DNA of 64,000 nt from Colimorpha sp045597945 (GTDB lineage: Bacteria; Bacteroidota; Bacteroidia; Bacteroidales; P3): assembly GCA_045597945.1 (NCBI GenBank), contig JAZLLD010000065.1:32016-96015 (forward strand), read 5' to 3'. Below are positions 9,225 to 18,143 of this stretch, piece after piece. The notes beneath the pieces were generated by a model. The model ran no database searches and was not told where the DNA came from. It saw nothing but the letters and a program-made list of their open reading frames with translations. A program made the position numbers and the translations under genes. How positions within the stretch are numbered: the first letter of the stretch is position 1; each line of letters begins with the position of its first letter.

Positions 9225-9680
9225 ATGAAGAAATTATTTTTGATGACCTTTGTGGCATACTTTGCCATGATGTTCGCATCCTGCCAGAAAGATGTTGAAT
9301 TAAGCGGTACCACCTGGAAAGCCCATGGAAGCGACAGTACGCAAATGTACGTGGATGGAAGGACGGCCGACATTACTGCAGACGTTGACTGCTCCCTGCA
9401 ATTTGCCGACGCAACTAACTGCTCCCTTACTTCTGTTTTTAGCGGCACCATTTTTATATCAGACATGGAAATTCCTGCTCCCTCTACTACCGAAGTCAAT
9501 GGTTTCACCTATACTTTCGACGGCAAAAAAGGTGTACTGAAATCTAACGACCCCAGCGAAATCGAAGACCTCAACTTCACTTACAACAAAAAGGACAACT
9601 CCATTGACATTGATATCAACGTCCCAAGCAATGAAATACACGGAGAAGTAAACTACCACCTGCATTTCGTACAGCAATAA
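9225..9680 (+). CDS. Hypothetical lipoprotein
   Basis: A 151-residue secreted lipoprotein of unknown function. The first 20 residues are a signal peptide with lipobox MFASC (Cys20), so it should be lipid-anchored. The mature part alternates short polar strands (STTEVNGFTYTFDG, NSIDIDINVPSNE) consistent with a small beta-sandwich or lipocalin-like fold, but I recognise no named domain. Its TAA is followed immediately by the folK ATG with no spacer, so the two are translationally close and probably co-transcribed. Confidence 0.75.
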   Translation: MKKLFLMTFVAYFAMMFASCQKDVELSGTTWKAHGSDSTQMYVDGRTADITADVDCSLQFADATNCSLTSVFSGTIFISDMEIPAPSTTEVNGFTYTFDGKKGVLKSNDPSEIEDLNFTYNKKDNSIDIDINVPSNEIHGEVNYHLHFVQQ

Positions 9681-10208
9681 ATGGCAGACCTTTATCTCCT
9701 GATAGGCGGCAATCAAGGCGACCGCGTCGCCCAGCTGCATAAAGCGACAGACCTGATACAAGAGCGTATCGGGTCTGTTGCCCATTTATCCAACATCTAT
9801 CAAACTGCCCCTTGGGGCAACTTCACCCCCGGCGAAGAGCCGCAGGACTTCTTGAATATGGCGCTGGAAATACACACCCAGCTGCCGCCTCACGAAGCCC
9901 TATCCCAGGCCTTGGCCATTGAAAAAGAGCTGGGCCGCGAGCGAAGGAAGAGCGAAGGAAGAGCGAAGGAAGAGCGGACCTACACTTCCCGGCCAATCGA
10001 CATCGACCTCATCTTCTACAACGACCAGGTCATCAACACTGCCGACCTGGAAATCCCCCATCCCCGCATGCACTTGCGACGCTTTGTTTTGAAACCCTTG
10101 TGCGACATCGCACCCAATTATATCCATCCCATTTACAACAAAACACTATTAGAATTGTTATCCCAATGTCCCGACGAATCCTCTTGCTCCTGCTACTGCT
10201 GCCAGTAG
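9681..10208 (+). CDS. folK: 2-amino-4-hydroxy-6-hydroxymethyldihydropteridine pyrophosphokinase (HPPK)
   Basis: A 175-residue folate-pathway enzyme transferring pyrophosphate from ATP to the pterin before dihydropteroate synthesis. Family features: LIGGNQGDR at the start, SNIYQTAPWG, FLNMAL, and the signature RPIDIDLIFYND. The start abuts the preceding stop. Between IEKELGRER and RPIDID, where the mobile ATP-binding loop sits, the DNA contains 3.4 tandem copies of the 11-mer GAGCGAAGGAA (9939-9976), adding a charged RKSEGRAKEE segment. The last ~14 residues (ending SCSCYCCQ) are encoded in the overlap with the downstream TonB receptor signal peptide and are probably not functional HPPK sequence. 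Confidence 0.92.
   Translation: MADLYLLIGGNQGDRVAQLHKATDLIQERIGSVAHLSNIYQTAPWGNFTPGEEPQDFLNMALEIHTQLPPHEALSQALAIEKELGRERRKSEGRAKEERTYTSRPIDIDLIFYNDQVINTADLEIPHPRMHLRRFVLKPLCDIAPNYIHPIYNKTLLELLSQCPDESSCSCYCCQ
9939..9976 (+). repeat. 11-bp tandem repeat inside folK
   Basis: The unit GAGCGAAGGAA is repeated three times exactly (9939-9949, 9950-9960, 9961-9971) plus five more bases. Because 11 is not a multiple of 3, gaining or losing one unit would shift the folK frame. Confidence 0.9.
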
Positions 10209-12616
10209 TAGCCTTTGGCCAAAACAGCCACACGATTTCCGGCACCATCATCGACAACGCTACCGGCGAAACCCTCATCGGCTGCACAATCCTTGAAATG
10301 CAGTCAGGCAAAGGCACCACGACCAATGTGAACGGCCGCTTCTCGCTCACCCTGAAAGACGGCCCTACCAAACTGCGCATCACCTATGTGGGCTACGAAC
10401 CCATCTACGACAGCCTTAACCTGAAAGCCAACATCACCCGCAACTACAACCTTAAACCCAGCATCCAGCTCCAAGAAGTGGTGATCAAAGCCCAGCGAGT
10501 CAACTCGCGCGAATCGGCACAGATGAGTGCCTTGGAGATGCCCGTGGAACAACTGAAGGCCGTGCCGGTGCTTTTTGGCGAGGCCGACATTCTGAAAGCC
10601 ATACAATTGCTGCCCGGAGTGCAGAGCGGCAACGAAGGCACCGGCGGCATGTATGTGCGCGGTGGCGGTCCCGACGAGAACCTCTTTTTATTAGATGGAA
10701 TACCATTATATAATGTGAACCACCTCGGTGGTTTCTTCTCGGCCTTCAATGCCGATGCCGTCAAGAATGTGACCCTCTACAAAGGCAGTTTCCCCGCACG
10801 TTTCGGCGGCCGACTGTCCAGCGTGCTGGATGTTACGACCAATAACGGCAACGACAAAGAGCTGCACGGCAATGCCTCCATCGGCTTTATCTCGGCCAAA
10901 ATCAACCTGGAAGGACCTATCGTCAAAGAGAAGACAACCTTCTGTTTCTCAGCCCGCCGCACCTATGCCGACCAGCTGATGAAACCCCTGGTGGCCCGCT
11001 TGGCCAAAGATGAGAACGGCAAGACCAAACTGCAGGCCGGCTATTATTTCTACGACCTCAACGCCAAGGTAACTCACAAGTTCTCAGACAATAGCCGCCT
11101 CTATGCCACATTCTATTCCGGCGACGACGATGTCTATACCAAAGTGCGCACCGAGAGCAGCCTCATGGAAGACGAATATCTGGAATTCACCAACAACTGG
11201 GGCAATATGGTGGGCGGACTGCGCTGGAACTATGTGCTCGGACCCAAGCTGTTTATGAACCTCACCGGCTCTTACACCCAGTATACCAACAAGATGGATG
11301 TCGGCATCGAGAAACTTGCCACCTTGGAGGACGGCAGCGACCAGCTCTCCACCATCACCGGCAACTATGTCTCCACCATTCGCGACCTCACCGGCCGCCT
11401 CGACTTTTCCTACACACCCAACTCAAACCACAACATCCAGTTCGGCACTTACGGCACACGACATTGGTTGCGGCCGAACGTAAGTAGCGGAAGTATCGAC
11501 TATTACGACCAGATTCAGATGAACCAGGCCTGGCAGATGGACATGACCATCCAGGACGATATGATTACCGCCAACGAATATGTGCTCTTTGGCGAGGACG
11601 ACTGGTCCATCACCGACATGCTGAAGCTGAATTTCGGCCTCCACGCCAGCGGCTTCCAGGTGGAGAACACCTTTTACCCCTCCTTGCAGCCCCGCCTCTC
11701 CGGCCGCCTGCTGCTTGGCGAGAACGTGTCGCTCAAAGCCGGTTATGCCTACATGACCCAGTATATGCACCTCCTCTCAACCACCAGTGTATCAATGCCT
11801 ACCGACCTGTGGGTGCCGTCCACCGACCGCATCCGTCCCATGGTGGCCAACCAAGTGGCCGCCAGCATCTGCTACGACATGCCGCTCGTGGCCGAATTCT
11901 CGGTAGAGGCTTACTACAAATACATGAGCAATCTCATTGAATATAAAGATGGTATGACCTCCTTTGGCACAAGCCAGGGCTGGGAGGACCTGGTGTCGAT
12001 GGGTGACGGCTGGACCTATGGTGCCGAATTCCTTGCCCAGCGCAACTTCGGCAACCTCACCGGCTGGATTGCCTACACCTGGAGTCGCACCACCCACCTC
12101 TTCAACCGCCCCGGCCAGGAGCTGAACAACGGCAACCCCTACCCTGCCAAGTACGACCGCCGTCACGATCTCTCTATCGTGCTGACTTATAAGTTCAACG
12201 ACATGTTCGACATCTCCGGCACCTGGGTATTCTGCACCGGCAACACCGCCACACTGGCCATGGAGAAATATCCTATAGCGTCCGACGAGCCCGAGGGCTA
12301 CTACGACGGCTCGCACTCTTCCGGCAACCTCTCACATGTTGGCAGCCGCAACAACTACCGCATGCCCAACTACCACCGTGCCGACATCAGCTTCAACTAC
12401 CACCGCACCTTCAAGAGCAAGCAACACGATAGCGACGGCAAGCCCCGCAAAATCCACCGCACTATCAACCTCAGCGTCTACAACCTCTACAACCACGCCA
12501 ACCCATACCTCACCTACACTTCCTCGCAGTATTCCTACCAAGGTTATAGCCGCGCACTCATGCAGCTTTCCATCTTCCCCATTCTTCCCTCAGTGGCCTA
12601 CACATTATACTTCTAA
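10166..12616 (+). CDS. TonB-dependent outer membrane receptor with carboxypeptidase-like N-terminal domain
   Basis: An 816-residue outer-membrane transporter. I place the start at 10166 (MSRRILLLLLLL...AFG), which gives a clean signal peptide and a 43-nt overlap with folK; an earlier ATG at 10100 would add a non-signal extension. After the signal, residues ~20-100 form the CarboxypepD_reg-like domain (SGTIIDNATGETLIGCTI), then the plug (LPGVQSG...MYVRGGGPDENLFLLDGIPLY, split here for length), and a ~600-residue beta-barrel ending in a terminal aromatic (YTLYF). It is not a long SusC-type protein, and the partner is DUF4249 rather than SusD, a recurrent pair in Bacteroidota. The substrate is unknown. 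Confidence 0.88.
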   Translation: MSRRILLLLLLLPVVAFGQNSHTISGTIIDNATGETLIGCTILEMQSGKGTTTNVNGRFSLTLKDGPTKLRITYVGYEPIYDSLNLKANITRNYNLKPSIQLQEVVIKAQRVNSRESAQMSALEMPVEQLKAVPVLFGEADILKAIQLLPGVQSGNEGTGGMYVRGGGPDENLFLLDGIPLYNVNHLGGFFSAFNADAVKNVTLYKGSFPARFGGRLSSVLDVTTNNGNDKELHGNASIGFISAKINLEGPIVKEKTTFCFSARRTYADQLMKPLVARLAKDENGKTKLQAGYYFYDLNAKVTHKFSDNSRLYATFYSGDDDVYTKVRTESSLMEDEYLEFTNNWGNMVGGLRWNYVLGPKLFMNLTGSYTQYTNKMDVGIEKLATLEDGSDQLSTITGNYVSTIRDLTGRLDFSYTPNSNHNIQFGTYGTRHWLRPNVSSGSIDYYDQIQMNQAWQMDMTIQDDMITANEYVLFGEDDWSITDMLKLNFGLHASGFQVENTFYPSLQPRLSGRLLLGENVSLKAGYAYMTQYMHLLSTTSVSMPTDLWVPSTDRIRPMVANQVAASICYDMPLVAEFSVEAYYKYMSNLIEYKDGMTSFGTSQGWEDLVSMGDGWTYGAEFLAQRNFGNLTGWIAYTWSRTTHLFNRPGQELNNGNPYPAKYDRRHDLSIVLTYKFNDMFDISGTWVFCTGNTATLAMEKYPIASDEPEGYYDGSHSSGNLSHVGSRNNYRMPNYHRADISFNYHRTFKSKQHDSDGKPRKIHRTINLSVYNLYNHANPYLTYTSSQYSYQGYSRALMQLSIFPILPSVAYTLYF

Positions 12617-12654
12617 TCGCCAGACAATCCAGAACTTAACCAACAGAATCCACA

Positions 12655-13677
12655 ATGAAAAAACACATCATAACACTCATTCTACCGCTACTGCTTGTAG
12701 CCTCGTGCGAGAAAATCATCAATATCGACACCACCATCTCGCAGTCCGAGCCTGTGCTCAACGCCGTGCCCTCCGCCGGCAAACAATTGTTTGTGAACTT
12801 TGCCTACTCGCATTTCTTCCTCGACACTTCCAACAACCACCCCATTCCCGATGTAGACATGGTTGTTACCATCAACGGCAACGAATACCGCCCAACCAGC
12901 ACCCACCGCTGCAACTACTTCTTCGACTACATCCTGCAAGAGGACGACCAACTCGACATCCGCGTCAAGACGGCCGACCGCACCATCACTGCCTCCACCT
13001 ATGTGCCCCGAATGCCGCAGATTTCGCAGCCGTTGGCCTTCATGAACGACACCGGCGCTTTTAACTTCCTCGTGGCCAATTTCGACATCGTCGACCATCC
13101 CAACTACAAAAATTACTACTGCATCTCCATCACCCAGCACGACAGCGGCGAATACTATCACCCGTTCCTGGAATACCTCGACACCATCGACACCGTCCGC
13201 ACCAGCGTCTTCTTCTGTGTCGACCAAGATATTGCCAGCAACTACACCACCGACCCCATGGGCATGGGCATTCCGCTTTTCAGCCAACTGTTCGTCACCG
13301 ACGACAAAATCGACGGCACCACTCACAACACCTCGCTCATGATCATGCTCTTGCGCGACACCAACGAAATCCAGCCATTCATCCACGACTACTCCATCAC
13401 CGTCGAAAGCATCACTCCCGAGCGCATGCGCTATCTGCAGGCCGTTGGCAGCAACAACAGCATGCTCTCCTTCATCACCGAGCCGCCAGCCATGTACACC
13501 AACGTGAACGGTGCCCTGGGCATCTTTGCCGGCAACGCCAAACGGCAGTACCACCTCTGCACCATTGCCGACGGAAAGATTGTTGGCTACGAAGCCAAAG
13601 GCCGACCTGCCGCCATGCCCAACATTCCATACAATGTGCTGCGGAAAGCCCAAAAAGCGCTGACCAAAAAGAAATAA
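12655..13677 (+). CDS. DUF4249 family lipoprotein
   Basis: A 340-residue lipoprotein with signal peptide and lipobox LLVASC (Cys18). It matches DUF4249, whose members are encoded directly downstream of TonB-dependent receptors in Bacteroidota and probably act as surface-exposed accessory proteins of the receptor. The N-terminal third has an Ig-like pattern (DVDMVVTINGNEYRP, DDQLDIRVKTADRTITA). It starts 38 nt after the receptor stop and ends 2 nt before aroK, so it belongs to the folK-receptor-DUF4249-aroK run. The ligand is unknown. Confidence 0.82.
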   Translation: MKKHIITLILPLLLVASCEKIINIDTTISQSEPVLNAVPSAGKQLFVNFAYSHFFLDTSNNHPIPDVDMVVTINGNEYRPTSTHRCNYFFDYILQEDDQLDIRVKTADRTITASTYVPRMPQISQPLAFMNDTGAFNFLVANFDIVDHPNYKNYYCISITQHDSGEYYHPFLEYLDTIDTVRTSVFFCVDQDIASNYTTDPMGMGIPLFSQLFVTDDKIDGTTHNTSLMIMLLRDTNEIQPFIHDYSITVESITPERMRYLQAVGSNNSMLSFITEPPAMYTNVNGALGIFAGNAKRQYHLCTIADGKIVGYEAKGRPAAMPNIPYNVLRKAQKALTKKK

Positions 13678-13679
13678 GC

Positions 13680-14192
13680 ATGAAAATATTCCTGGTCGGT
13701 TACATGTATTGCGGAAAGTCGACTCTCGGCCACCAACTGGCCGAACATCTCGGCTACCAATTTGCCGACCTCGACACACTCTTCGAGCAACAGCTCCGCA
13801 CCTCCATTCCCGTCTTCTTCGCCCATTACGGCGAGCAGGCCTTCCGCATCTTTGAGCAAAAAACACTTCACTCGACTGCCGAATTGGACAACCACGTGAT
13901 TGCCACCGGCGGCGGCACACCTTGTTTTTTCGACAATATGGAATGGATGAACCAGCAGGGCACCACAGTCTTCCTCAACCCTCCCATCGAAACCATCCTT
14001 TCGCGGGCCGCATCGTCAAAGAAAGTGCGCCCAATCCTATCCAACAAAACCGAAGAGGAACGCGCCCTATTCGTCGAGCAACAACTCCAACAACGCCTGC
14101 CCTTCTACACCCAAGCCCACATCACCTTCCGCACCGACGAAGATATCAGCGAATTAGCGAAAATCATAGCACAAAAACAAAACGACTTTTGA
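13680..14192 (+). CDS. aroK: Shikimate kinase
   Basis: A 170-residue cytoplasmic kinase phosphorylating shikimate on the route to chorismate. Walker A is GYMYCGKST (G7 to T15); the usual two residues before GKS are Gly-Ser, so Tyr10-Cys11 is a small deviation that keeps the G-x4-GK-S pattern. The shikimate-binding DLD (FADLDTLFE) and ATGGGTP are present, as is an Arg-containing lid (SKKVRPIL). Length is standard. It starts 2 nt after DUF4249 and ends 2 nt before the next gene, so it is deep inside an operon otherwise devoted to envelope proteins. Confidence 0.9.
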   Translation: MKIFLVGYMYCGKSTLGHQLAEHLGYQFADLDTLFEQQLRTSIPVFFAHYGEQAFRIFEQKTLHSTAELDNHVIATGGGTPCFFDNMEWMNQQGTTVFLNPPIETILSRAASSKKVRPILSNKTEEERALFVEQQLQQRLPFYTQAHITFRTDEDISELAKIIAQKQNDF

Positions 14193-14194
14193 CC

Positions 14195-15358
14195 ATGAAA
14201 CAGTTATTCTTTTTCCTTGTCTTTCTCTTGGCCGGACATGCCTTTGCTCAAACCGCAAGCATCAGCGGACAAGCCTTTATGTGTAAAGGCAACAAGTATT
14301 ACCACGGCAGTTTCTCTCTTTATCTCCAAGATATTACGGGAGAAAGAACCACCATCAAAACCGACTCCACCGGGCATTTTTCTGCCGACAGCTTACCCGA
14401 AGGGCGATATAACTTCTACTATGGAGGGAACAAATTCAGCCCCAAAGAGGTGTATCTCCACAACGGCCAGCACCTACATCTCGACACACTGATGATTTCT
14501 ACCGAATGGTTCGACATCATCACCTTGCCTGCCAACTATCTGACCGACACCGCTACCCCGCAGCTACCGATTCCCAACGCTTACGCCCAAGTATATGCCA
14601 ACATGGCCCAAGCCATCACCGGCCTGTCGTGGAAAGACATAGGCGACACAGCCAAGGCCATCGACCTGATGCCCATGATGGAGGCCTTGCCCTTGCTAAA
14701 GGTGCCCGAGGGTTGGGTGGTTGACGGCTGCAAAAATGGATCTGATATGGGTTGGCAAACACTAAAATACCTCCGGCAGAAGGACGGCTTCAAGGATGTG
14801 AACTTGGATGAAGAGTGCTGGCATATCGACTCTGTAACAACATCTTCTGGCCGAACATACTTCACCAAACGACCGAGTTTCGACTCCACCCGTGTCTTCC
14901 ACACCAATGAACGCCTGGTAGGGTATTACAGCCCTGAAATGGGACATGTGGAGAATGCTTTGGCACAGATGGAAGTGCCCTTCACCACCGACGGCATTTG
15001 GCAGGCATTCCTCTTCCATCATTCCACGCAAATATTGCCATTATTTTGGCACAGCAACTACATTTACGGCGTGCCCATTTTCTCCGAAGAGGTCGGGGAA
15101 GTCTTATTCCCTGCCGAACGATTTTGTCCGTATGAAAACCTGCAGCAATTGTACCAACGTTGGCAAGACTCTGTGAAGGTTGAGACAAAAGTAGAAAAGA
15201 CTGACGACAACACTGCCATCGTCACCTCCACTTGGTGGTATGATTTTGGTGGTCTGTACCGCGAAAGATGGAAAGCCATCCGCCAAGGCAAGAGCGTGCG
15301 TTTCAATCGTATAGAATTCACGAAACTCCTTCAATGGGAGCCCTCAGTCATGTTTTAG
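14195..15358 (+). CDS. Secreted hypothetical protein with carboxypeptidase-like regulatory domain
   Basis: A 387-residue secreted protein. ATG 14195 gives a standard signal peptide (MKQLFFFLVFLLAGHAFAQ); the frame extends upstream through aroK, but that is shadow. Residues ~20-100 look like a beta-sandwich of the CarboxypepD_reg type (TDSTGHFSADSLPEGRYNF). The rest contains no domain I recognise; a TonB-dependent-like carboxy terminus is absent. It follows aroK by 2 nt. The repeated appearance of this N-terminal fold in the operon suggests an envelope role, but the function is unknown. Confidence 0.75.
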   Translation: MKQLFFFLVFLLAGHAFAQTASISGQAFMCKGNKYYHGSFSLYLQDITGERTTIKTDSTGHFSADSLPEGRYNFYYGGNKFSPKEVYLHNGQHLHLDTLMISTEWFDIITLPANYLTDTATPQLPIPNAYAQVYANMAQAITGLSWKDIGDTAKAIDLMPMMEALPLLKVPEGWVVDGCKNGSDMGWQTLKYLRQKDGFKDVNLDEECWHIDSVTTSSGRTYFTKRPSFDSTRVFHTNERLVGYYSPEMGHVENALAQMEVPFTTDGIWQAFLFHHSTQILPLFWHSNYIYGVPIFSEEVGEVLFPAERFCPYENLQQLYQRWQDSVKVETKVEKTDDNTAIVTSTWWYDFGGLYRERWKAIRQGKSVRFNRIEFTKLLQWEPSVMF

Positions 15359-15446
15359 CCTTTCGCACGAAAAGAGCGGAAAACATTCTATCGCCACGCT
15401 TCCCTTTATATCACCTGCCCCGACGAACCGACTGCGCAGCTCGGCA

Positions 15447-15980
15447 TCAAATCACGATAGGCTTGTGCCCTGTCGCCGGGAAGAAGCGCTCCATCAAGTC
15501 GCTAACCGACAATTTGATAAAGCACGTTGCCGTGCCGTCGGTGCAGCAATACGAATCGGCCTCCAGCACCTCATGATCCAGCACAAAGGTCACGTCCTTA
15601 GCCGACTCCAGACAGGCGCTCAGCACCGTGGTAGCCCCATGTTCCACACCCGCAATCTCCTGCAACTTCTCGGCCGAGGCAAACGACACGCGCGAAATGC
15701 CCAGCGCTCCGCAGAAATCCTTGGTCACGAAAGGCTTGTCGTCGCGGGTGGCGAAAATATAGAAATTAGTCTGCTGACGGTTACAGACGAACACCGTCTT
15801 CACGATGCGTCCGCCGATGCCGGCATTGATATTCTGGCAGTCCTCCATGGTGATGCCGGGGTCGGTATCAACACGCTCAAACGCAATGCCCAAGGAGGCC
15901 AAAGTGCCGTACACCTTCTCCTGAAGGGGGTTGGAAAAAACGGCGGGTGCCGTTGTCATTTTCTCACTAACGTAAAACAT
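15447..15980 (-). CDS. YbaK/ProX-type aminoacyl-tRNA deacylase (prolyl-tRNA editing domain)
   Basis: A 177-residue protein of the YbaK/PrdX superfamily, whose members hydrolyse mischarged tRNA such as Ala-tRNA(Pro) or Cys-tRNA(Pro). The length and the GGRIVKTVFVCNRQQTNFYIF, KPFVTKDFCGALG and VLDHEVLEADSYCCTDGTATCFIK segments fit the stand-alone ProX-like group; the exact substrate cannot be read from sequence. Met8 (position 15959) is an alternative start. It lies 17 nt after the radical SAM gene and is the last gene of the lipoprotein-rSAM-deacylase operon. Confidence 0.85.
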   Translation of the reverse strand: MFYVSEKMTTAPAVFSNPLQEKVYGTLASLGIAFERVDTDPGITMEDCQNINAGIGGRIVKTVFVCNRQQTNFYIFATRDDKPFVTKDFCGALGISRVSFASAEKLQEIAGVEHGATTVLSACLESAKDVTFVLDHEVLEADSYCCTDGTATCFIKLSVSDLMERFFPATGHKPIVI

Positions 15981-15997
15981 CTGTCAATCAATATACT

Positions 15998-17047
15998 CTA
16001 TTTCAATCGCTTCAACGAACAGCTCAGCAGGCGGCCGTCGTCGTCGTAGAGGTGGAGGCCGTTGCCCTCGCAGTAGCGCCACGACTTGCAGTGCTCGCAC
16101 TGGCCTTTCCTAGCCCACGAGCGGTCGCGGTAGGGCTGGAACTTCCGTTCCCACACCTCCCACAGGTTGTCGGTATAAATATTGCCCTGGTGCAGATTGC
16201 TGCGGATGCTGGTGCAGCCCGAGATAGAGCCGTCGCACAGCACCGACGCCACCTCGATTCCGGCACGGCAATAAAAATAATTGTCTCTTACTTCGCGCTC
16301 ATAAGGGCCGAGATAGCCCTCGCAGGCATAATTGCACACAATGCGGCCTTCCTCGCGCGTGCGCTTGGCAAACTCCAGCACCGCCCTGAACTGCTCGTTG
16401 GTCAGCTGCAGCTCGGGGGCGCCGGCCGCCCTGCCCATGGGGAAGATGGCGAAAAGCCGCCACCGCCTGCAGCCCTGAGAAATCAAGAACTCTTTAATAT
16501 CCTCCAACTGATTGATATTACGAGGGCTAACGCAGGTCACCACATCCCATAGCAAATCCGGAGTCCGTCCCAGCAGACCTATGGCCTCGCTTGCGCAAGC
16601 AAACGCGTCGGGGGTCTGCCGCATCCAGTCGTGCTCGGCCTGCAGTCCGTCCAGGCTGATGGCTATCGAGTGCATGCCGCAGCGCAATAGCCGTTCAAGA
16701 CGCTGAGGCGTAAGCAAATATCCGTTCGACACCATACCCCACGGAAAGCCTCTTCTGTACAGCTCCAGCCCGCAATCGTCAATATCCTCGCGCAGCAGCG
16801 CCTCGCCACCGGTGAAGATAACGAACACCTTATGCGGGTCGACATGCGGCGTGATATCGTCGATGGCCTTAAAGAAATCCGCAGCGGGCATATCGGGCGT
16901 GGTAGCGCTCACCTTGCAGTCGCTGCCGCAATGCCGGCAGTGCATATTGCAACGCAAAGTACACTCCCAGAAGAGTGTACGCAGCGGATGCAGCTCGGCC
17001 TGCGTGTGCCTATACTGCCGCCACAATTCCTTCTTAATCAAATCCAT
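15998..17047 (-). CDS. Radical SAM/SPASM enzyme of the rSAM/lipoprotein system
   Basis: A 349-residue radical SAM enzyme. The CxxxCxxC cluster motif is C33-C37-C40 (RCNMHCRHCGSDC), followed by the SAM-binding FTGGEALL. The C-terminal ~100 residues are a SPASM-type region with many cysteines (FYCRAGIEVASVLCDGSIS, QCEHCKSWRYC, LLSC) expected to hold auxiliary 4Fe-4S clusters. Organisation and the directly preceding lipoprotein gene match the group named 'radical SAM enzyme, rSAM/lipoprotein system' (TIGR04133 as I remember it). The enzyme is predicted to modify the partner; neither reaction nor product is known to me. It lies 18 nt downstream of the lipoprotein gene. Confidence 0.9.
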   Translation of the reverse strand: MDLIKKELWRQYRHTQAELHPLRTLFWECTLRCNMHCRHCGSDCKVSATTPDMPAADFFKAIDDITPHVDPHKVFVIFTGGEALLREDIDDCGLELYRRGFPWGMVSNGYLLTPQRLERLLRCGMHSIAISLDGLQAEHDWMRQTPDAFACASEAIGLLGRTPDLLWDVVTCVSPRNINQLEDIKEFLISQGCRRWRLFAIFPMGRAAGAPELQLTNEQFRAVLEFAKRTREEGRIVCNYACEGYLGPYEREVRDNYFYCRAGIEVASVLCDGSISGCTSIRSNLHQGNIYTDNLWEVWERKFQPYRDRSWARKGQCEHCKSWRYCEGNGLHLYDDDGRLLSCSLKRLK

Positions 17048-17065
17048 GAGGTAATTGGCAAGTCA

Positions 17066-17614
17066 CTAGTTGCTGCGTTCCACGGTGATGTCCACATCCT
17101 TCACGCGGGAGCCTTGGTACCAGCCCTCGCGCTTGGCCACCTGGTCGGCCTCGGTGAACTCCAGCTCAATCATCTGGTCCTTCACCACGCCGTTCTTCGA
17201 GCCGTCGATGTCGCGCACGATCAAGCGCTGTTTCTCCATCGGCACATCCTTCACGCTAGTCTGGAACTCGCCATTCACATTGGTCGTGTCGGCAACATCG
17301 TTCAGATACGAACGCACGTTCTTGTTGTCCTCCATCATGTTATCGGGAGTGATGTCGATGCTGGAATTCAGCAGCACCACCTGCATGCCTTCAACCGGCT
17401 TGCCCTGCTGGTCAATGACGCGGCCCTTCACCACGAAATCCATGGTCGGCACACCGTACATCAGCGCAATCTCGTTGCGGGGAGCGGGCTGTTCGGCAGC
17501 ATCGCCGCCTTCGGTCTTGGCCACATCCTTGGTGCTGTGGCAGGACGAGAGACCAAGAACGCCCATCGCAGTCACCAGCAGCCAATTCTTCACTTTCAAA
17601 AAACGAATCTTCAT
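17066..17614 (-). CDS. Radical SAM-associated putative lipoprotein
   Basis: A 182-residue lipoprotein with a long signal (FLKVKNWLLVTAMGVLGLSS) and lipobox Cys25. It has the pattern of the partner in the rSAM/lipoprotein system (TIGR04134 as I remember it): the FLKVKNWLL start, the ALMYGVPTMDFVVKG segment, then a CarboxypepD_reg-like beta-domain (GRVIDQQGKPVEGMQVVL, NGEFQTSV). The mature protein has no cysteine other than the lipid-anchored one, so a thioether crosslink of the sactipeptide type would be unlikely. First gene of a three-gene operon. A possible promoter lies ~520 nt upstream. Confidence 0.88.
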   Translation of the reverse strand: MKIRFLKVKNWLLVTAMGVLGLSSCHSTKDVAKTEGGDAAEQPAPRNEIALMYGVPTMDFVVKGRVIDQQGKPVEGMQVVLLNSSIDITPDNMMEDNKNVRSYLNDVADTTNVNGEFQTSVKDVPMEKQRLIVRDIDGSKNGVVKDQMIELEFTEADQVAKREGWYQGSRVKDVDITVERSN

Positions 17615-17805
17615 AATTTATAGCTATAAATAATTTCTAATAACGCATGCCAACCGATATTATTGCCCGCCTTGCAAAAAAACATATCACCTTGCCGGCC
17701 ATCAGCCCTCGCGCCAAGCATCCGTCGGCTAATCAGTCCTGCCTTCTCAATCGCCGACCTATCACCCCGACGGCAGCCGACCTTGAAAAACATAATGGTA
17801 TCTTG

Positions 17806-17833
17806 TGAGTTATGAGTTATAATTTATAATTTA
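17806..17833. repeat. Heptanucleotide tract
   Basis: Four exact 7-nt units: TGAGTTA, TGAGTTA, TAATTTA, TAATTTA. They are the reverse-complement style of the ACTCATA units at 49317-49378. Confidence 0.8.
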
Positions 17834-18135
17834 TGCGTGGGGCGGAGGCCGACCTTGAAAACCTTAATGGCATTTTGGCATAATAGCATTTTCGGAGTCG
17901 CGGAGCTCTGTCGACTTGACATCTCGGCACTTCGGAGTCCTCGGCATCTCGGAGTCTTGGTTTCTCGGAGTCCAAAATCGCAAGTGCCGCCACGCACCGT
18001 CAACCCCGCAACTCCCGGCTTCCAGCTTCGACCTTTCCCTCGGCCTCCCCCCAAACCGACAGCCAGACACGAACACCTTCCACCACCTCTCAACTTCATC
18101 AACTCCCTTCCACTCCGTCAAGTTTTTTCACGCTG

Positions 18136-18143
18136 CAAAGATA
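18136..18143 (-). promoter_or_regulatory. Possible -7 element for the lipoprotein-rSAM-deacylase operon
   Basis: CAAAGATA on the plus strand is TATCTTTG on the minus strand, embedded in TGCAAAGATACGA as at other promoters here. It is 522 nt upstream of the first gene, which would imply a long leader. No good -33 box is seen. Confidence 0.35.

Noticed and set aside
12688..13920. 410-residue minus-strand ORF opposite DUF4249 and aroK
   Set aside because: Runs across two real genes with no domain.
17611..17793. 60-residue minus-strand ORF upstream of the rSAM-associated lipoprotein
   Set aside because: Translates a repeat and a heptamer-like TATAGCTATAAA tract; no precursor-peptide features such as a leader plus Cys-rich core.
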